Shown: positions 35,041 through 48,715, counted from the first letter of the stretch. The stretch is DNA of 64,000 nt from Nymphaea colorata (GCF_008831285.2 NC_045142.1:6209501-6273500); one strand, 5' to 3'. Made by a program: numbers and translations. The notes: a model not told the origin generated them from the letters alone.

Positions 35041-35345
35041 ACTATAGTTTAGATTGTTGGATCGGCCGCTTAGAAGGTTAAAAAATTCCGACTCCACCAG
35101 TAAAGTTAAGAGGGTAACTAAACAGCTGGAGCACTCTAGTTTTTCCTTTTTCTTCTTTGAAGTCATGGGATTCACATAGAGTTGTTGCCGACCTCATGAA
35201 TGTTGGCGAAATCCCAACTAACTTTAAGTTTACCCTAAGATTGGTAAAAAAAAACTTACTGTTTACCTAGATATGAAATAAAAAGCTATGCATTTTTATG
35301 TTAGATAACAACAGCATAAGCATGTGTACCTGTCTCAAGAAGAAA

Positions 35346-35458
35346 TTCAACATGCATTATCATAAAAACTTACTTCCAAAGCAAACTTCAACATGCATTA
35401 TCATAAAAACTTACTTCCAAAGCAAACTTCAACATGCATTATCATAAAAACTTGCTTG
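35346..35458. repeat. 41-bp tandem repeat, 2.75 copies
   Basis: Units start at 35,346, 35,387 and 35,428 (TTCAACATGCATTATCATAA...). The first two are identical by eye and the third breaks off after ACTTGCTT. Confidence 0.92.
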
Positions 35459-35871
35459 CAAGCACAACATGCTGGGGATTATGTCTCTTATAAAAGACTA
35501 CATGCAAGTAAAGTTTAGGTTTCTGTTTTACTTATGGCTGTGATCTACATGGTTGATTTGATAAAAATGGACCTTCGGACAACTGGATTTTGTAACTTTC
35601 CAACAATGACGGTTATAATAGGTCAAAATATGATGATCTAAAAAACATATTTTTACATAAGGAAGCCCAATTCAATGATTGGTTCCCATTATAAGATCAT
35701 GTTGGTTCCTATGGAAGTTTGAAGATGCAGGAAACACTTTTTTAGATCAAGAAGCCAATTGAAGGACTGACCCCTATCACTGTATTTACCAACCACGGCA
35801 CATTTTTGGTTGGAACAAACAAAGATCTCAGTAATATAATGCACAGCTAGAAGAAAAATGTGTACATAAAA

Positions 35872-36047
35872 TATAACACCCCAGAAGTTTAGTCCTATAT
35901 TGAAGATTGTGAGGGATCTTCAAGGACTTATAAAGGGAGGCTTTAATGAGATGATTGTCCTGGTTTCTAACCTTTTTAGGATTGAAACCCAAACTGAGGA
36001 TCCACCGAACCAAGGACCCGAGCCCAGGAGTGGGTTGGGTTGTTATA
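35872..36047 (+). mobile_element. Solo LTR of the TRIM family with TAAAA duplication
   Basis: Begins TATAACACCCC and ends GGGTTGTTATA. It aligns in reverse orientation with the LTR at 7318-7519. The 5-base sequence TAAAA flanks it exactly on both sides (35,867-35,871 and 36,048-36,052). An LTR with an intact 5-bp TSD and no second LTR is a solo LTR. Confidence 0.82.
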
Positions 36048-36059
36048 TAAAAATTACGT

Positions 36060-38256
36060 TAATCATCAAATTCTGGTCACTATGAAGAAAACCAGATTTG
36101 CTAACACTCCATCTAACTGTTTTAATTATTAGAGATTGATGATACAAAACCCACTGACCTCTTATTAATTGGCACCATACAGTTAAGGAATTCAAGATTC
36201 TTAATCAGCCTCATATTGCTTGATCTCCATGATTTTCAACAGTTTTTTCTTAGAAAAGATTCCAACTTGCTAAGATTGAATGATGAAAATATATTGACAA
36301 TTGGCCTAGCCAGCTAAGCTGCGCTACTTTGCGACAACTTCGTGATTCGAGCCATTCGCTAATGTAAGACCTTTCCTTGCATGTTCTTAGCTAAGCTAAT
36401 TAATAGATTCATGGGAAACATATGCATTGCCAACAATTGAAACACACAACAATTGCAACTACTCTCTTATTTGGACTATATCACAGTTCACAGTTGGTCA
36501 TTCTCAGGCCCAAACTTTGTGTTATCTTTTCCTGCTGGCTAAAGTTAAAGCCACTTTACACTCAATGGTAAGGCATGTGTGGGCTTGTGTGAGTAGTTGC
36601 TTACAAGTCCCACAGAAGTTGCTTATTTATAGATTGATGTCTAATAGCCATTGCCTAATTTACGTATTGGTGCCCGTTAAAGCACTAAAATACAAAGTAT
36701 TAGTGCCCCTTAGCCAAAAATTTCTAGCTTTGCTACTGGTTACATACACTACTCATACCGAGTAGCTTGAGTACTTTCTCCTCTAACGACAGCATTGTAA
36801 TATGCACGTGGGTCCCGCTCATTTTTGCGGACCCACCCAGTGTATGATATTTTTATAGGAGGAAAGGGTACTTGGTTCAAGTACTAGATCTTGTCTTCTC
36901 CTTCAATTCGTAAAAGCTTAAAATATTCCGTGCCGACTACGGGGTTCATGTTGCTTCTAACCCGCGGCAAAGGATATTTTTGTGTGGTTATTAAGCTTGT
37001 CAAATCTCTTTAGTTTGACGACATTCACAAATCAACCTTATAATGGAGATACAAGGCCTGAACTTCTTATACTCAAAGAAGAAGATACCAATTTCTTTGA
37101 AAACTGTCTAAAAAACTTGCATTTTGGCGAATCAAAGTACTTCTGTTAACCAATTAACTTCTATATATCTAAAACCAAAAAATTGTCTAAATGAGGAGAA
37201 TATCTTGCAAGAAAGAAGTAGTGAGGGGTGTTGAAGTGAAGACCCTTGATCAAGTACTACACTTTTCAATAGTTCATTCTCCAAAGTTATATTCTTGTAG
37301 GTCATGGTAATTAGATTTACAACAAAGAACATGGACCCATGAAGTGGTTTGGTCCCTTGAATGTTTCTTCAAAAGCAAAAGGAGAAGAAAGAAGGGAAGA
37401 AAATTTACTTGCATTTCAAATGTTTTTCTGCTTCCAAATTCTTACCAATTTTCCTCTCAAAAATATTCAAAAGTTTCTTCTTTGCAATTATTGCTCCCAC
37501 CAGCAGATCAATGTGTTCACACTGATTCATTTGGCATTATGGGGATCCTAAGATCTTATCATCATCATCTTCTTCTTCCTCTTCTGTCCAACAAATTCCA
37601 TTGATGAGCTAAGCAGTGAGATCAGCAAGCAAAATGTTCATTGAATGAAGAGATGCCATGTGATCAATTGCCTTCACCTTTTTCAGCCACAAACCCACTT
37701 TTTTGTCCTGTCAAATATTGAGCAACATCTAAGTGCCCCTTGATGTTTATCTTATCGATTCCACCTTATGCTTTTGTTTCCATTATGTGTCAATCTGTGG
37801 ATCATATTAAGGAATCAAACTGACCTGTTGATGAAGCTATGAACAGTGGTTCTTGATGGGTATGGACAAACCCAAGGGCTTCACCAACAACTATTGAAGT
37901 GTGAAAGATTTGGATTCGGTTCGGCTAAATATGCGGAAAGCAATTTTGAATTGGACTTTGAACATGTAACTAGATCTTTTGCATGAGTAATAAAGTCGTG
38001 AAGAGCATTTATGCCAACCTCCTGATGATCTTGGTTTGCACCGCTAGCTTTGGCAACTAGCCCACCACTAATATTAGAACCAGAGACTAGCCGCCTACCA
38101 GCCACTAATCAACCAAATTTGCCACATCCCTCTGGGCAAACTAAACCACTAATTTTCACTTCTAAGCTAAGAGCCTCAGAGATTACAACTCAACCCCTCC
38201 CTGTCATGTGAGCAACTAATCACATTGAAGAATGTTATTTTCCGACCATTGAAACT
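36060..38256. other. Gene-free stretch
   Basis: Holds a degraded MITE-like repeat at about 36,575-36,740. Several short frames on both strands (for example 37,132-37,332 minus and 37,881-38,105 minus) show no recognisable domain or splice structure. Confidence 0.5.
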
Positions 38257-38264
38257 GCTAGTTG

Positions 38265-38453
38265 CAAGGGTGAAGCTAGAAATTTTTAATTGGGGGGTCA
38301 AACCATACTTTCAAAATTTTTGCAAGGGCCAAACAATATTTTTTGAAATTTTTACTTTCGCCAAATTGAAAATTCTTAAAATTATAAGCAGTAAAATTTA
38401 TTTTTTCAAAATCTTGCGCATGACCCCAACCACTCTCCTTAGTTCCGCACCTG
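38265..38453. mobile_element. hAT-type MITE
   Basis: Ends CAAGGGTGAAGCTAG and AGTTCCGCACCTG; flanks GCTAGTTG and GCTAATGG (6 of 8 bases alike). AT-rich core. Same family as 2,515 and 62,388. Confidence 0.65.
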
Positions 38454-38725
38454 GCTAATGGCTGGCCTCACCAAATACAACCATGTAGTTGGTGAAGAGG
38501 ATGATATGAAGTTAAAGATGTAATGGGTATCTTGTTTCAGAGGAATATGGAACTCTAAAGATGAAAACCATGGTGTACTATCTCTTACATAAAGGAAAGA
38601 GAGGTTACACTACTAGTAGCTTTTGAAAGGAAAAGTGCTATCAAACGAAGACCTTTAATAGAGGAAGCTCATGTTCCCAACTTCCCGCTTATTTAACCAT
38701 CCTTCCTCATTATTATTTAGTCGCC

Positions 38726-38835
38726 TCATGGGCCGTAGCATAGTTGGTCGGGCGGCAAGGCAGCGAGAGCCCAGTTGTTTGTTCGATTCTTATGGCTGCT
38801 ACTCTTCTGGACTATAAATGATAGTAGTACAACAC
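38726..38835 (+). mobile_element. tRNA-derived SINE
   Basis: A box TAGCATAGTTGGT (38,736-38,748) and B box TTGTTCGATTCT (about 38,779-38,790), then GGCTGCTACTCTTCTGGACTA. This matches the SINEs at 21,655 and 43,120. Confidence 0.65.
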
Positions 38836-40025
38836 TCTTGTTGATTGGTATATATACTGCAGGTCTGTCAAGGTCGGAGGGAATGGGAAAAGGCTTTGGC
38901 CCTTTTTTGGGTAGCTTCCTCTCACCTTTGTTATCATTTAGCAGCATCCCACTCACTTCCTTCTTACTTTTTGGATGTTTAATTATCATAATAATGTATG
39001 CATTTTACTATAACAGGCATAGACCTGAATGTTCTCTTGCGTTTCTACTCATCCCCATGTCATATTGTGCTTGATTCAATATTTATGTTTTACATGCTTC
39101 TTTTTCACTTTAAAAATGTCTGGATTTTGCTTCATATATGTCTTAAATATTACGTCTTATTTTTTGATGCATTCTTTTCTTTCTCAGCCTTCACTCCTTG
39201 CATCTGCTCTTTAGCTTTGATGTTTTCGAATGGTGAATAATTCATGTTCTTTTTCTGATGCCGACATATGGGATGATAATGGAGCCGTATGAGCACAATA
39301 ATGTGATTATGATGCATTCGGATCTTGACAACTGAACTTTTTTTTTTTTAATTGATGGGCCTTTTGGCTTGACTAGTACATGTTCCCTTGTTGACCAATC
39401 TATTTATAAATGTGATAGCATATTAATATCTTTACATCTTAAAATAGAGAACACTTTTATGAGAAGATTGCAAAATCACATCATTCATTTGGATTACTGT
39501 CTTTGCACAGAGGAGGGCGTTTGAAGCCTGTTCCTGGGAAGGACAGGAACAAGAGGTTCGGCTTTTCATTTACAACAAACGGACATTGTATCATGGCGTG
39601 GAGCGAGAGTGAGTTGCACGCACCTGGCCCCACCTTAAAAAATTATTTTTTAAAAACTTACATGTAAATTTTAGACTTATGATATTTCATCGCATATCAA
39701 AATTTAGAAACTTTAATTTATACGAGCATTAACCAAAGAAATAAATTAAAACAATCTATTGGTGGATATGAATTTGACCCACTAACTTTAAATGCATTTG
39801 ATGTAACTTGTTCCTAGAGGTCCATGAAACTTTCCATATTATGTCAATTAAGGTGGATCCCACGCTGGAATTGAAATTATCCGATCTGGATTTGGGGGGA
39901 GGTCCACGTCAATCGGTTTCAGGCCACATTAGCGACCCTTTGGACCTTCTCTTTTTATTTTTATATTTATATTATATATATTATTCCTAGTCGCCTTTAT
40001 TAAATTGGGTGTTGAAATGTAAGAA

Positions 40026-40074
<49 letters not shown>

Positions 40075-41035
40075 AATAATTACAGTGTCGAAATCGGCTT
40101 TTATGAGCTCATAAACCTCAGGCCTGAATATTTTGGATCCTTTATAATTTTCTTTGAGAATGTTCTAGTACCTCATGATTCGGATTCAGATCGATTGAAA
40201 ACCGGGTTTACCTGGTCAGAAAGTTGATTGGTAGTTTGGTTGGCTAAGGTCATAGCTTTTATAGTGCTTTTTTTTTTTATGTAAATAGATGAAGAAGGTA
40301 AGTAGTTTGGGACTCTAAGTTTGATTTGTTCATCAACTGAATAACTTGTAATGTAATATGAGTATTTGTGTACATTTAGTAAAGTGTGTGGCATTTTATA
40401 ATTCAGAAAATAAGAACTTCAGTATTCAACAGCGTAATTGATCCCAGATAACTCGATGGCTAAACCATTTACTAAATATACAATTATTCAAGTATGTTAT
40501 ATACATTAATAACTAAATTGTAATAATAATATACACATGCGTATTCTGTTATATATATATAATAAAATTTAAAAGAAATAATAATAATAAAATACTTCTG
40601 CCGCACCGTGGCACCTAAATTTTTTGAGATGTACCGCTCCGGCACCTGCACCCGCACCTCGCACTCTATAACATAGGTGGTTGGTCTCGGCCACTCACCT
40701 GGAAATCATAAACAAATTCTACCGATTGAAAACTTATCAAGAAGCCTTTGTTGCTAACTTTTACAGTAGAAAAACAGAGATGATCCCCTGACCTAAATGA
40801 CTACAAAAATATGGAACTTGCAATCCTACAAGAGGAGCAGATCAACGACAAATAATCACGCCCCAGTACAGGGTTCTCAGTGCTCACATTAAACTCCATT
40901 CATTCGGTTGAAACCCCCATCCAAATAGACCCTCCAAGCCAGTTTGGGTAAACTATATAAGCCGTGTCAGTAAAAATGAACTTTTACTGATGTGTTCGTT
41001 TTAAAAAAAATTTAATCATTAGTGACGGTTAACTA
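38836..41035. other. Gene-free AT-rich stretch
   Basis: Contains a truncated MITE piece near 39,595-39,755 (GGCCCCACCTTAAAA and TTTAGAAACTTTAATT blocks), an (AT)n tract at 40,029-40,068 and short chance frames. The Phe/Leu-rich frames at 38,998-39,240 come from T-rich sequence. Confidence 0.5.
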
Positions 41036-41171
41036 GGCACCAGCTAGGTAGCCGGCTGGTACCCAGTACTCAGCCCGATACGGACCTGGGTCTGGGCCCA
41101 GGCCTGATGGGTCGGCCTGAATCGGCCCTATGGAGGCCGATAATGTTTAAAAAATAATTTATTATTATTAG

Positions 41172-41206
<35 letters not shown>

Positions 41207-41280
41207 AAATTTATTTTATATTTTAAAAATATTTCTTTATTATCATCAGGCCAGGCTTGGGCCCTCAGCAAAAAAGGGTA
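41036..41280. mobile_element. hAT-like GGCC-flanked element, degraded
   Basis: GGCC-rich ends (GGCCCAGGCCTGATGGGTCGG and CAGGCCAGGCTTGGGCC) around an AT core with a microsatellite at 41,172-41,199. Same architecture as 59,580-59,879. Confidence 0.5.
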
Positions 41281-41479
41281 AATATAAATCGTCAAAATCG
41301 ATGTTCAGTGACATTTTATTATTTCGCGTCATAAAAATTATCACAGACATTACGCCCACTAACTTTCACGATAAAGCCAATAATGACGTTTTGCTTATTT
41401 TATTAACGATTTTTCTGCCAAACCTATACTTTACACCAATGCTTATATTTTGAACTTCTTTGTTCTTTAAGAACAAATG

Positions 41480-43095
41480 GTTTTTGTTATGGATATCAAT
41501 ATATCTAATTTGGATAGAATATTTGACCATTTATTATGGATATCAATATATCTGATTTGAATAGAATATCTGACCAAATCATTTTGAAATAATCATATAT
41601 GAAAAAAAAAATTGATGTCCAATTAAAAAAGCTTATCGGGTTCGGATATTCTAAATGTTTGATCTGATTAATATTTAGATCGGATTTAGTTTTAAATAGA
41701 TATTCTATCTCAATACTCTCACATTTTCAAAATAGGCAAGATTTGGTCTAAAATTTGGATTCCGATTCCGATTAGAACGTAAAAATCAAATTCAAATTAG
41801 ATTCAGATTGTGAAATTAGATTTCAAATTCAGATTTGGGTATGACTTTTCTTTGTTTGTATTCATTTTTGAATTCCAATATATAAATATCTGAAAAAGCG
41901 GATATGATTAAGGTTGTTGTAATCTGAATCTGATCTAGGAACATCCCTAATCTTTATCCTTCCACATCTCCCTGCACGATGTACATAGCATCTACATACT
42001 ACATTAAAGCCCATTTGCCCATAGTCACTCCACCAAAAGTAAGTTCTCCATTTCTCAGTTTTGCCTTGTTTTGGCACATAGTCCCCTACATCTTTCCTGC
42101 TTGTATGTTCGCTCAATTTGTTATTAAAAAGAAAAAAAGAAGTCTGATTCAGTTATCACTGGCAAGTGGGAAAAGTTTCCTCAGTCTTGCTTGTGATTAA
42201 AAAAAAAATCCGGTTCATTCGGATTTCGCACATATCAGAATCCGAATTTTGAACCAAATTTTGCCAATCTTCAAAATGTAAGAGCATTAGATATATGATA
42301 TTTGTCTGAAAATAAATTTGAACCGAATCAACATCCGATTTTTTCTGATCAGTTTGGTTGGATATCCAATTCAAATCGGATATATTGACATTCCTATTTT
42401 CTCAGTTGAGATTTTTATGTATTTTCATGGCCCTATTGGGTCATTTGCATAGAAAATTGATTGTCCCTTCCTGTTTGTATCAGAAACTGGCAACATGATT
42501 CCTATATGTTGTACATGATTAATCAATATATCAAATTAATTTTGAATGTTTGCTAGCAAATTCAATAATGTGGCATGGCAGAGGTTCTAATTTCCTTGAT
42601 CATAGCCTTAGAGTTATGTTTGACAATATATATAGGGAAGTGGTCATTCATTTCAAATCCCCAAAGGGAGCTTGGGGTAACGGTTGGGGCCGGAGCTGGT
42701 AAGCGGAACTTTTGAAGTTGCATCAAGCCACTACACAGCAGAAAGGAGGAGGGCAACCATATGTAAGTTGAAGCATAATGGAGGCATCACCCCCAGACAC
42801 CATTAAGCAGTCCTAAACCCTAGGGTCGGGGGTTGAGGAGAAGGGATGAGGCTTCATCCTTCACTGAAGCGGTGGAAATAGTGTCCCGCTCATCGGAAAT
42901 GGCCGTCGTTCATGCCAAAGACGACTTCATTGTTCATTAGTTGGTTGTCGTTGATCTAAAACTCAGCCAAGTCGATTCATAAACAAGCCTAGCAAACTGA
43001 ATTTTGTACGAGCTTGGCCGTTTCGTGAGTCCGGGTGAATAGGAGGTTAATAATCCGTCAACCAGAAAAGATGCCTCAAAGACACCCCATACTCC
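41480..43095. other. Gene-free stretch with GGATAT-type dispersed repeats
   Basis: Repeated GGATATCAATATATCT blocks (41,490-41,580, period about 43) and ATCCGAATTTGAA-type sequence occur here and at 22.4 and 6.4 kb. No gene supported. Confidence 0.5.
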
Positions 43096-43119
43096 CCCTG
43101 CGCATATCATTGCGTCGTT

Positions 43120-43275
43120 GTGTCAGAACTTGGGTGGCCTGTACACATGTCGACTAGAATGTTTTGGTCCTACCACTTACAGTCTAGGAAAGTAGCACTC
43201 GTAGGAATCAAACTCACAACACTTCTTCTACGTGACTGCTGCCAAACTAATTATGCTACGCCCCTTGAGGCCGGT
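43120..43275 (-). mobile_element. tRNA-derived SINE
   Basis: Minus-strand A box GTAGCATAATTAG (43,259-43,247) and B box GAGTTTGATTCCT (43,215-43,203), then GAGTGCTACTTTCCTAGACTG. Same family as 21,655 and 38,726. Confidence 0.65.
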
Positions 43276-43668
43276 TCATGGGTCAATCTTCTCAAGGTTA
43301 CAATCTGTTAATGAGTATTAGATACTCCGACATAAAATGTTTATATTTTTGCTGCCTATTATCTATTATCATTAACCATAATTGAAATGTATTTTCAGTT
43401 TTATGTTGCATGTTTATCATTTATTTTTTAACCATATCGGAGGGCAAAACGAGTTGGATCTTGGATCTGTATTGCCGATCCAGTTGGTCAAATTTGATAG
43501 TCTAAAACATCAGACTTAAACCCTGCGTAAGCATGTGATCCAAATCCCAAAGAAGCAGAATCACAAACATCCAATCCGTGGTCTGGAATTTACTCTGCTC
43601 TTTCTAATTTTTTTATTGAAGTTAAATCTCACTTGAACAATAAAAAAAAAAAATCAGAAATTTGACTC

Positions 43669-43691
43669 TTTCTCTCTCTCTCTCTCTTATA

Positions 43692-43740
<49 letters not shown>
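43669..43740. repeat. (TC)n(AT)n microsatellite
   Basis: TC run followed by TATATATGTG and an AT run. Confidence 0.9.
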
Positions 43741-43744
<4 letters not shown>

Positions 43745-44783
43745 AAAACTTTTTTTTTTTGGCTAAAGACTGTCACAAAAGATACATTCGTTGCTAAAAG
43801 GACATGGACACGAGAGTCCACACAACCGCAATGAGATCAGTAATTTGAAAAAAGAATCCAAATGTGTTGCTTTCTAGGCCATGTGGAGTATAGTTTTCTT
43901 ATTTTCATACTTTTTATATTTGTTCAGACTTGAGGCATTGCCCATCCTTTTGGCAGTCCAGATTTCAAAATCAACGTGTTTGCTTTATTAAGAAACGAGA
44001 CAAAATTGGAGGGACCTGCATGTCTCACATAAGAGACAACGGGCTTGCCTTGAGATTTTGTTCTCATATTCAAATTCTTTTGGCTTGCAAACATATTATA
44101 AAACAGAAATCCTTTGTTTTTTCTTTGTATTATAATGATATTAATAATGAAATTATGCACAATGTTTTAGCCAATCTTCCTACATGCCTTAGTTATGTTG
44201 TCACGGTAACTGTATACCCTAAGATATGGTTCTCAAGTCCGTGAAGATATGAGACGCATGTTTTGTCATGACTTAATTTTTATATCACGGCTAGCAAAAA
44301 TAAACAATATATAAGGAACATGCCGTACTATTACTAACAGTATACAAATGGAAATGACAACCGATTATTCGACGCACTTGCAGAAATATCTTCCGTAATT
44401 TCTTTAAATGAGAGCGAATGAGATCAAAGATTCTGAACTTTAGATATCAATCCTTCAAAAAGATCTAAACAAATATTAAAATGGTGGAATTTTAGTGTAA
44501 GAGAAGTTATGAATGATCTACAGAGAGCTATATCAGCTAAGCCCTCAATAGCAACTCATTTGTCAGTTAGCAGCTTAAAATATTAAAACATTAGCAATAG
44601 CTGCGTTAAAAAGTTGAGTGTATTTTTCTACCATCCAGCATGCTCTTAGCCTTTATAAAGTTTTGCAAAAATCTGGTATGTGAATTTGAAAATTAGTAAA
44701 AAAAAAGGTCAGTATGATTCTCGAATCTGTTTGTTGGAGCACAAATGGTAAAATTTTCACTAATTTAATTTGGTGACTACCGT

Positions 44784-44869
44784 GAAGTAGAGAAAATCAT
44801 GAACTTTTTTGTTGATTAATTCTGAATAACCTTAGGGAATAATACATCGTTCATGATTTTCTCTACTTC
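44784..44869. repeat. Perfect 21-bp inverted repeat with 44-base spacer
   Basis: Arms 44,784-44,804 and 44,849-44,869 are exact reverse complements (arm GAAGTAGAGAAAATCATGAAC). Pairing does not extend clearly beyond the arms. Confidence 0.9.
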
Positions 44870-46101
44870 CAGCTAAATGAAGTCCGGTTGGTATTGGTTT
44901 TCATATATAGCATCTAATTTACATGGAAATAAAATTAATTCTAAATTATTTTTCAAAATTTTTATATAAGACTAATAAAATTTTCTAGTAATTTTTTTAA
45001 ATAAAAAAATTGAGGTGGGGCTAGGTCCAAGAGGGCCCCACCTTAGTTTTGCCCCTGACTACGTGCAAATTGAAGCACATAAAAATCCCATCACCAAGTA
45101 CTTCACTTATTTTTAATGATTGAAACTGGGTGGTTTTGAGTCCAATTATTTGAACCAGCCCCCTATGACCAATTGAAAATTTGTTAATTATATATTTAAT
45201 GGTCCATAAAAAAAAATTATGGCTCCAGCCCTGCTTACCACTTGGTACCGACGCAACTCGGGTTCTTGCAGAAAAGGAAAAAGAAAGGAGGTTCTGCTTC
45301 AGCTCTCGCCGAGTCGGGGGATTAATCCGCTTGCTCACTCGAAAACATATAGATGCAAACACCGTTGTGATCGTTGATTAAGCTTTGCTGTTTAGTTCGA
45401 GTCGCTATTGAATCTACCAACAATCGGTGCAAGGCATGTGAAATTAATTATGGCAACACAAACATAATATTGTTGATGCAACTTGAGCATGCCCAAGAGG
45501 TCATGGATTCATGAAGCTTGCACCATTCTGTCCAATTAGCGTTCCAACTGGATTAGGTCTGCAACTTGGAATTGATTGAAGGAGATGGCTGAAAGGTCGG
45601 GCTGCACCATCAGGATCATGGGATCCTTGGCTCATGCAGCCCAAGTGGTTATCACCATCTTCTCATTATTACTTGTAAGAAAATTTTACTTGTTATATAT
45701 AAAAATTTTAAAAGAAAATATTTTAAAAGAAAATTTTACTTGTTATATATAAAAATTTTAAAAAATGATATTTCAGCATGTATCAAAATATAGAAACTTT
45801 AATTAGACCACCCTCATAAAAAATTTCTGGCTCCGCCCCAGGGTCTTCCGCTCTCAGGCGGTGGGATTCTCTACCTGCTCTTTGGAAAAAAAAAACTAAG
45901 CGGTGACCTTGTGAGAAGTCAATCGTCTGCGCCGAGTATAGAGCACATTCTACCACTTAGGATCCACACAGAGAAAGCACATGCAATGGAAATCCTTTGG
46001 AAACAAAATGGAAGCGTCAGTTTATCATATCAAATCAACTACATTGATCGCATTTAAATCATCAAACTCAACCACAATAACTTTACAAATTTAGTAGACA
46101 A

Positions 46102-46103
<2 letters not shown>

Positions 46104-46139
<36 letters not shown>
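46104..46139. repeat. (CT)n microsatellite
   Basis: About 18 CT units. A similar CT tract in the equivalent part of unit 2 is at 51,359-51,384. Confidence 0.95.
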
Positions 46140-46142
<3 letters not shown>

Positions 46143-47072
46143 ATAACTTTGTAACTTTAAGAGACAATGACTCTCTCTCTAAAGCATGCACAAACACGTG
46201 CATGCGCGGTGTATGCACATGCTAGCATGTGAAGAAGTAACCTTAATCTATATATGCATCCAAATGAGCTGGGTCCCTATAAGTTAGAAACACATTCTAT
46301 TCACCTAAGTTACCAAACTCATAAAGCAATATCTTGGTGCAGCTAACTTGAGTGCACATTTAAAATAAAAGATATGGGATGGGACCATTATGTGATGGAG
46401 GAGACACCCACAGAAAGAAACTTGTTTCCATTTCAACCATAAAAAATAGCTAAGTTGGCAAAGAGAAAGTGATGGATTGTACTCTACACCTTTTGGTCCT
46501 CTTGAATAATCCAACTCGCCCAATGTTAGAGGAAGTTTGAATAGCATTTTCCTCACATTAAACAGATTCTGTCATTAAACCCGAATTAGCATTACGTTGT
46601 TGCCCTGTTTAGGTAAATGTAATCGTTATTTAGAAAATTGGTAGGTACCAGATCGTTAGGTGCTGGATGCAAAACGAATTATTTAAGCCGTTAAGATAGA
46701 TGGTTGAGAGAAAAACAAAGAAAAAGTAGATTTTGCTCATCTAGCATTCATGAATAACTTTTTCTCATTTGAATTTTTCTTAACCATTGTTCACCTTTAA
46801 AAGATGAATGACGAAGATGATTTCGTGTGGGTCTAGCATTTAAGGGTTTAGTGCCTACCAATTTCTAAATGTATGAAAAAGGTTGATTTCGTGTTTTAAG
46901 GCGTGCAATGACGTAGTGTTCATCCTCATAGTTGGCAAACCCATGTCTAGGTCAGCCAGTTGACTCGTCGATTCGGTAAAAAGAGTCAAGCTTTAAAACA
47001 ACCTGAATCGGCAAGTCAAGCCTAATAAAGGGGAGTCTGGCCAAGTTAAGGGCAAACCAAGTGAACCTTAGC

Positions 47073-47941
47073 CAGTAGCGGAGCCAGCGTGGGGCTGGCA
47101 TGGGCGTCTGACCATGCCAGCACAAGATAGCTCCATGTGATGATTTGCTTGTTGACATAACATAACACGCAAATCATCTTGTTGACGTAGGGTTGCCCAT
47201 GCCACAAATGGATCGGGCCCAGCAGTAGCAGTCGGCCTGCCCATCACGCCCAAAATCATCATGTGAAATAGAGCCTCACGAGTCACGCCAGTATTGACAC
47301 CAAGTTGCCCATGCGATGAGCGATCCAACTCCACCAAGAAACTTAAAACAATGAACCCGCCCATTACACCCAAATTCATCAAAACTCAAAAAGGAGAAGG
47401 CCGAAGGGGTGAAGTGCCCAAGCCGCGAAACAGCGAAGGACAAGGCTGCAAGGGCCAAGGCCCAAGGGCGGCACGCTTGCAGCAGCTAGCAGCTGGCAAG
47501 GCAGTGGGCGCTAGGTGATTCTTCTTTGTGTTCTTGAATGATTGAATCATTTCTTCTTCGAATGTGTTAGGTTTTTTTCATTTTCCCCTCCTTTTACAAA
47601 TTTCAACGCTCTTGGTCTGATTTTTGTGCAAGCGCGTGGTAGCCGGATCTTGATTCTCACATGGGCAATCTTGTTCCACATTGGGGGACTCCGGTAGGAT
47701 TTATCTTCTCAGTTCTTCCTCTTTTTTTTTTTTTGTCACTTTGTTGCTTTCGTCTAACGTCTAATATGTTATATTTTGTTAGATTGTTTTCATGAAATGC
47801 TGATTGTTTTCTTGGTTTAAATAGAACAAATAATCTGTTTTATTTGCTTTATTTTTAAAATAACATATATTTTAGTTTCAAAATTTTATCCCATACTATA
47901 TACGAGTGCCCCATAGCCAATTTTTTTTGGCTCAGCCATTG
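47073..47941. mobile_element. Long hAT-type element (869 bp) with 8-bp duplication
   Basis: The ends CAGTAGCGGAGCCAGC and GGCTCAGCCATTG match the MITE family termini. Flanks ACCTTAGC (47,065-47,072) and ACCTTAGT (47,942-47,949) agree at 7 of 8 bases. It is over four times longer than the 172-196 bp family members. Its inner part is more GC-rich with short frames on both strands but no recognisable transposase. Confidence 0.65.
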
Positions 47942-48715
47942 ACCTTAGTTCAGATTTTCTAGCGATTCAACTTGATTAAAGCTATTCCCGATAAAACTCA
48001 GCGAGCCTCTCTACCTCCCACCTTCATCTCTTACATCAGCACGTCTTAAATTTGCGTGTTCCAAAGGATTACATTCTTACATAGCTGGCAAAAAACCTGC
48101 ATTAAATTGCGTTTACTTTTGTTCCAAGCTTCACGTGCAAATGCTCCGTCTTCTTCTCTGGCTCCCTCTTTTTAACTCTTTTTGTTTAAATATCACGAGC
48201 ATTGGTGTAAATAAAATAAATAATTGAGGCGTATATTATTTTATTATATTGTTTTCTTTTAGAACTTTTTAAAGAATGGGCAGCTGGTTTTTTGCATGGA
48301 AACAACTTAAAATATGATGGGGTGCAATTTCCACACATTTTGTTCATGGATCACAATGCGGCTGTAAACGCCAAGCCATCTTCACATGAAGGGTGTTGAG
48401 AATTTGCCAGAAAGATTCATTCTTCTTTCTTATTCGATTTTAAATTATTCTTTGAATATTTTATAATTTTTATATTATTTTTCTACAATTTTTCTTATTT
48501 GTTTTTTAAGAAATAATTTTAGGTGGTGATTGAGGGGGACGGCTCTCAGACAAAGTTGTCTTTTTTTTCCCATTCTGAGCAAATTTTAGAAATACACCTA
48601 AGGATTAGAAAATAATAAAAGAGCGCTTTTAACTTTCTAATATTGTAAAAAACACGTCTAACTTTTAATGATGACGAATTTCCGGTCACCATGACGTCTG
48701 ACGAGTCCTCCCGTC

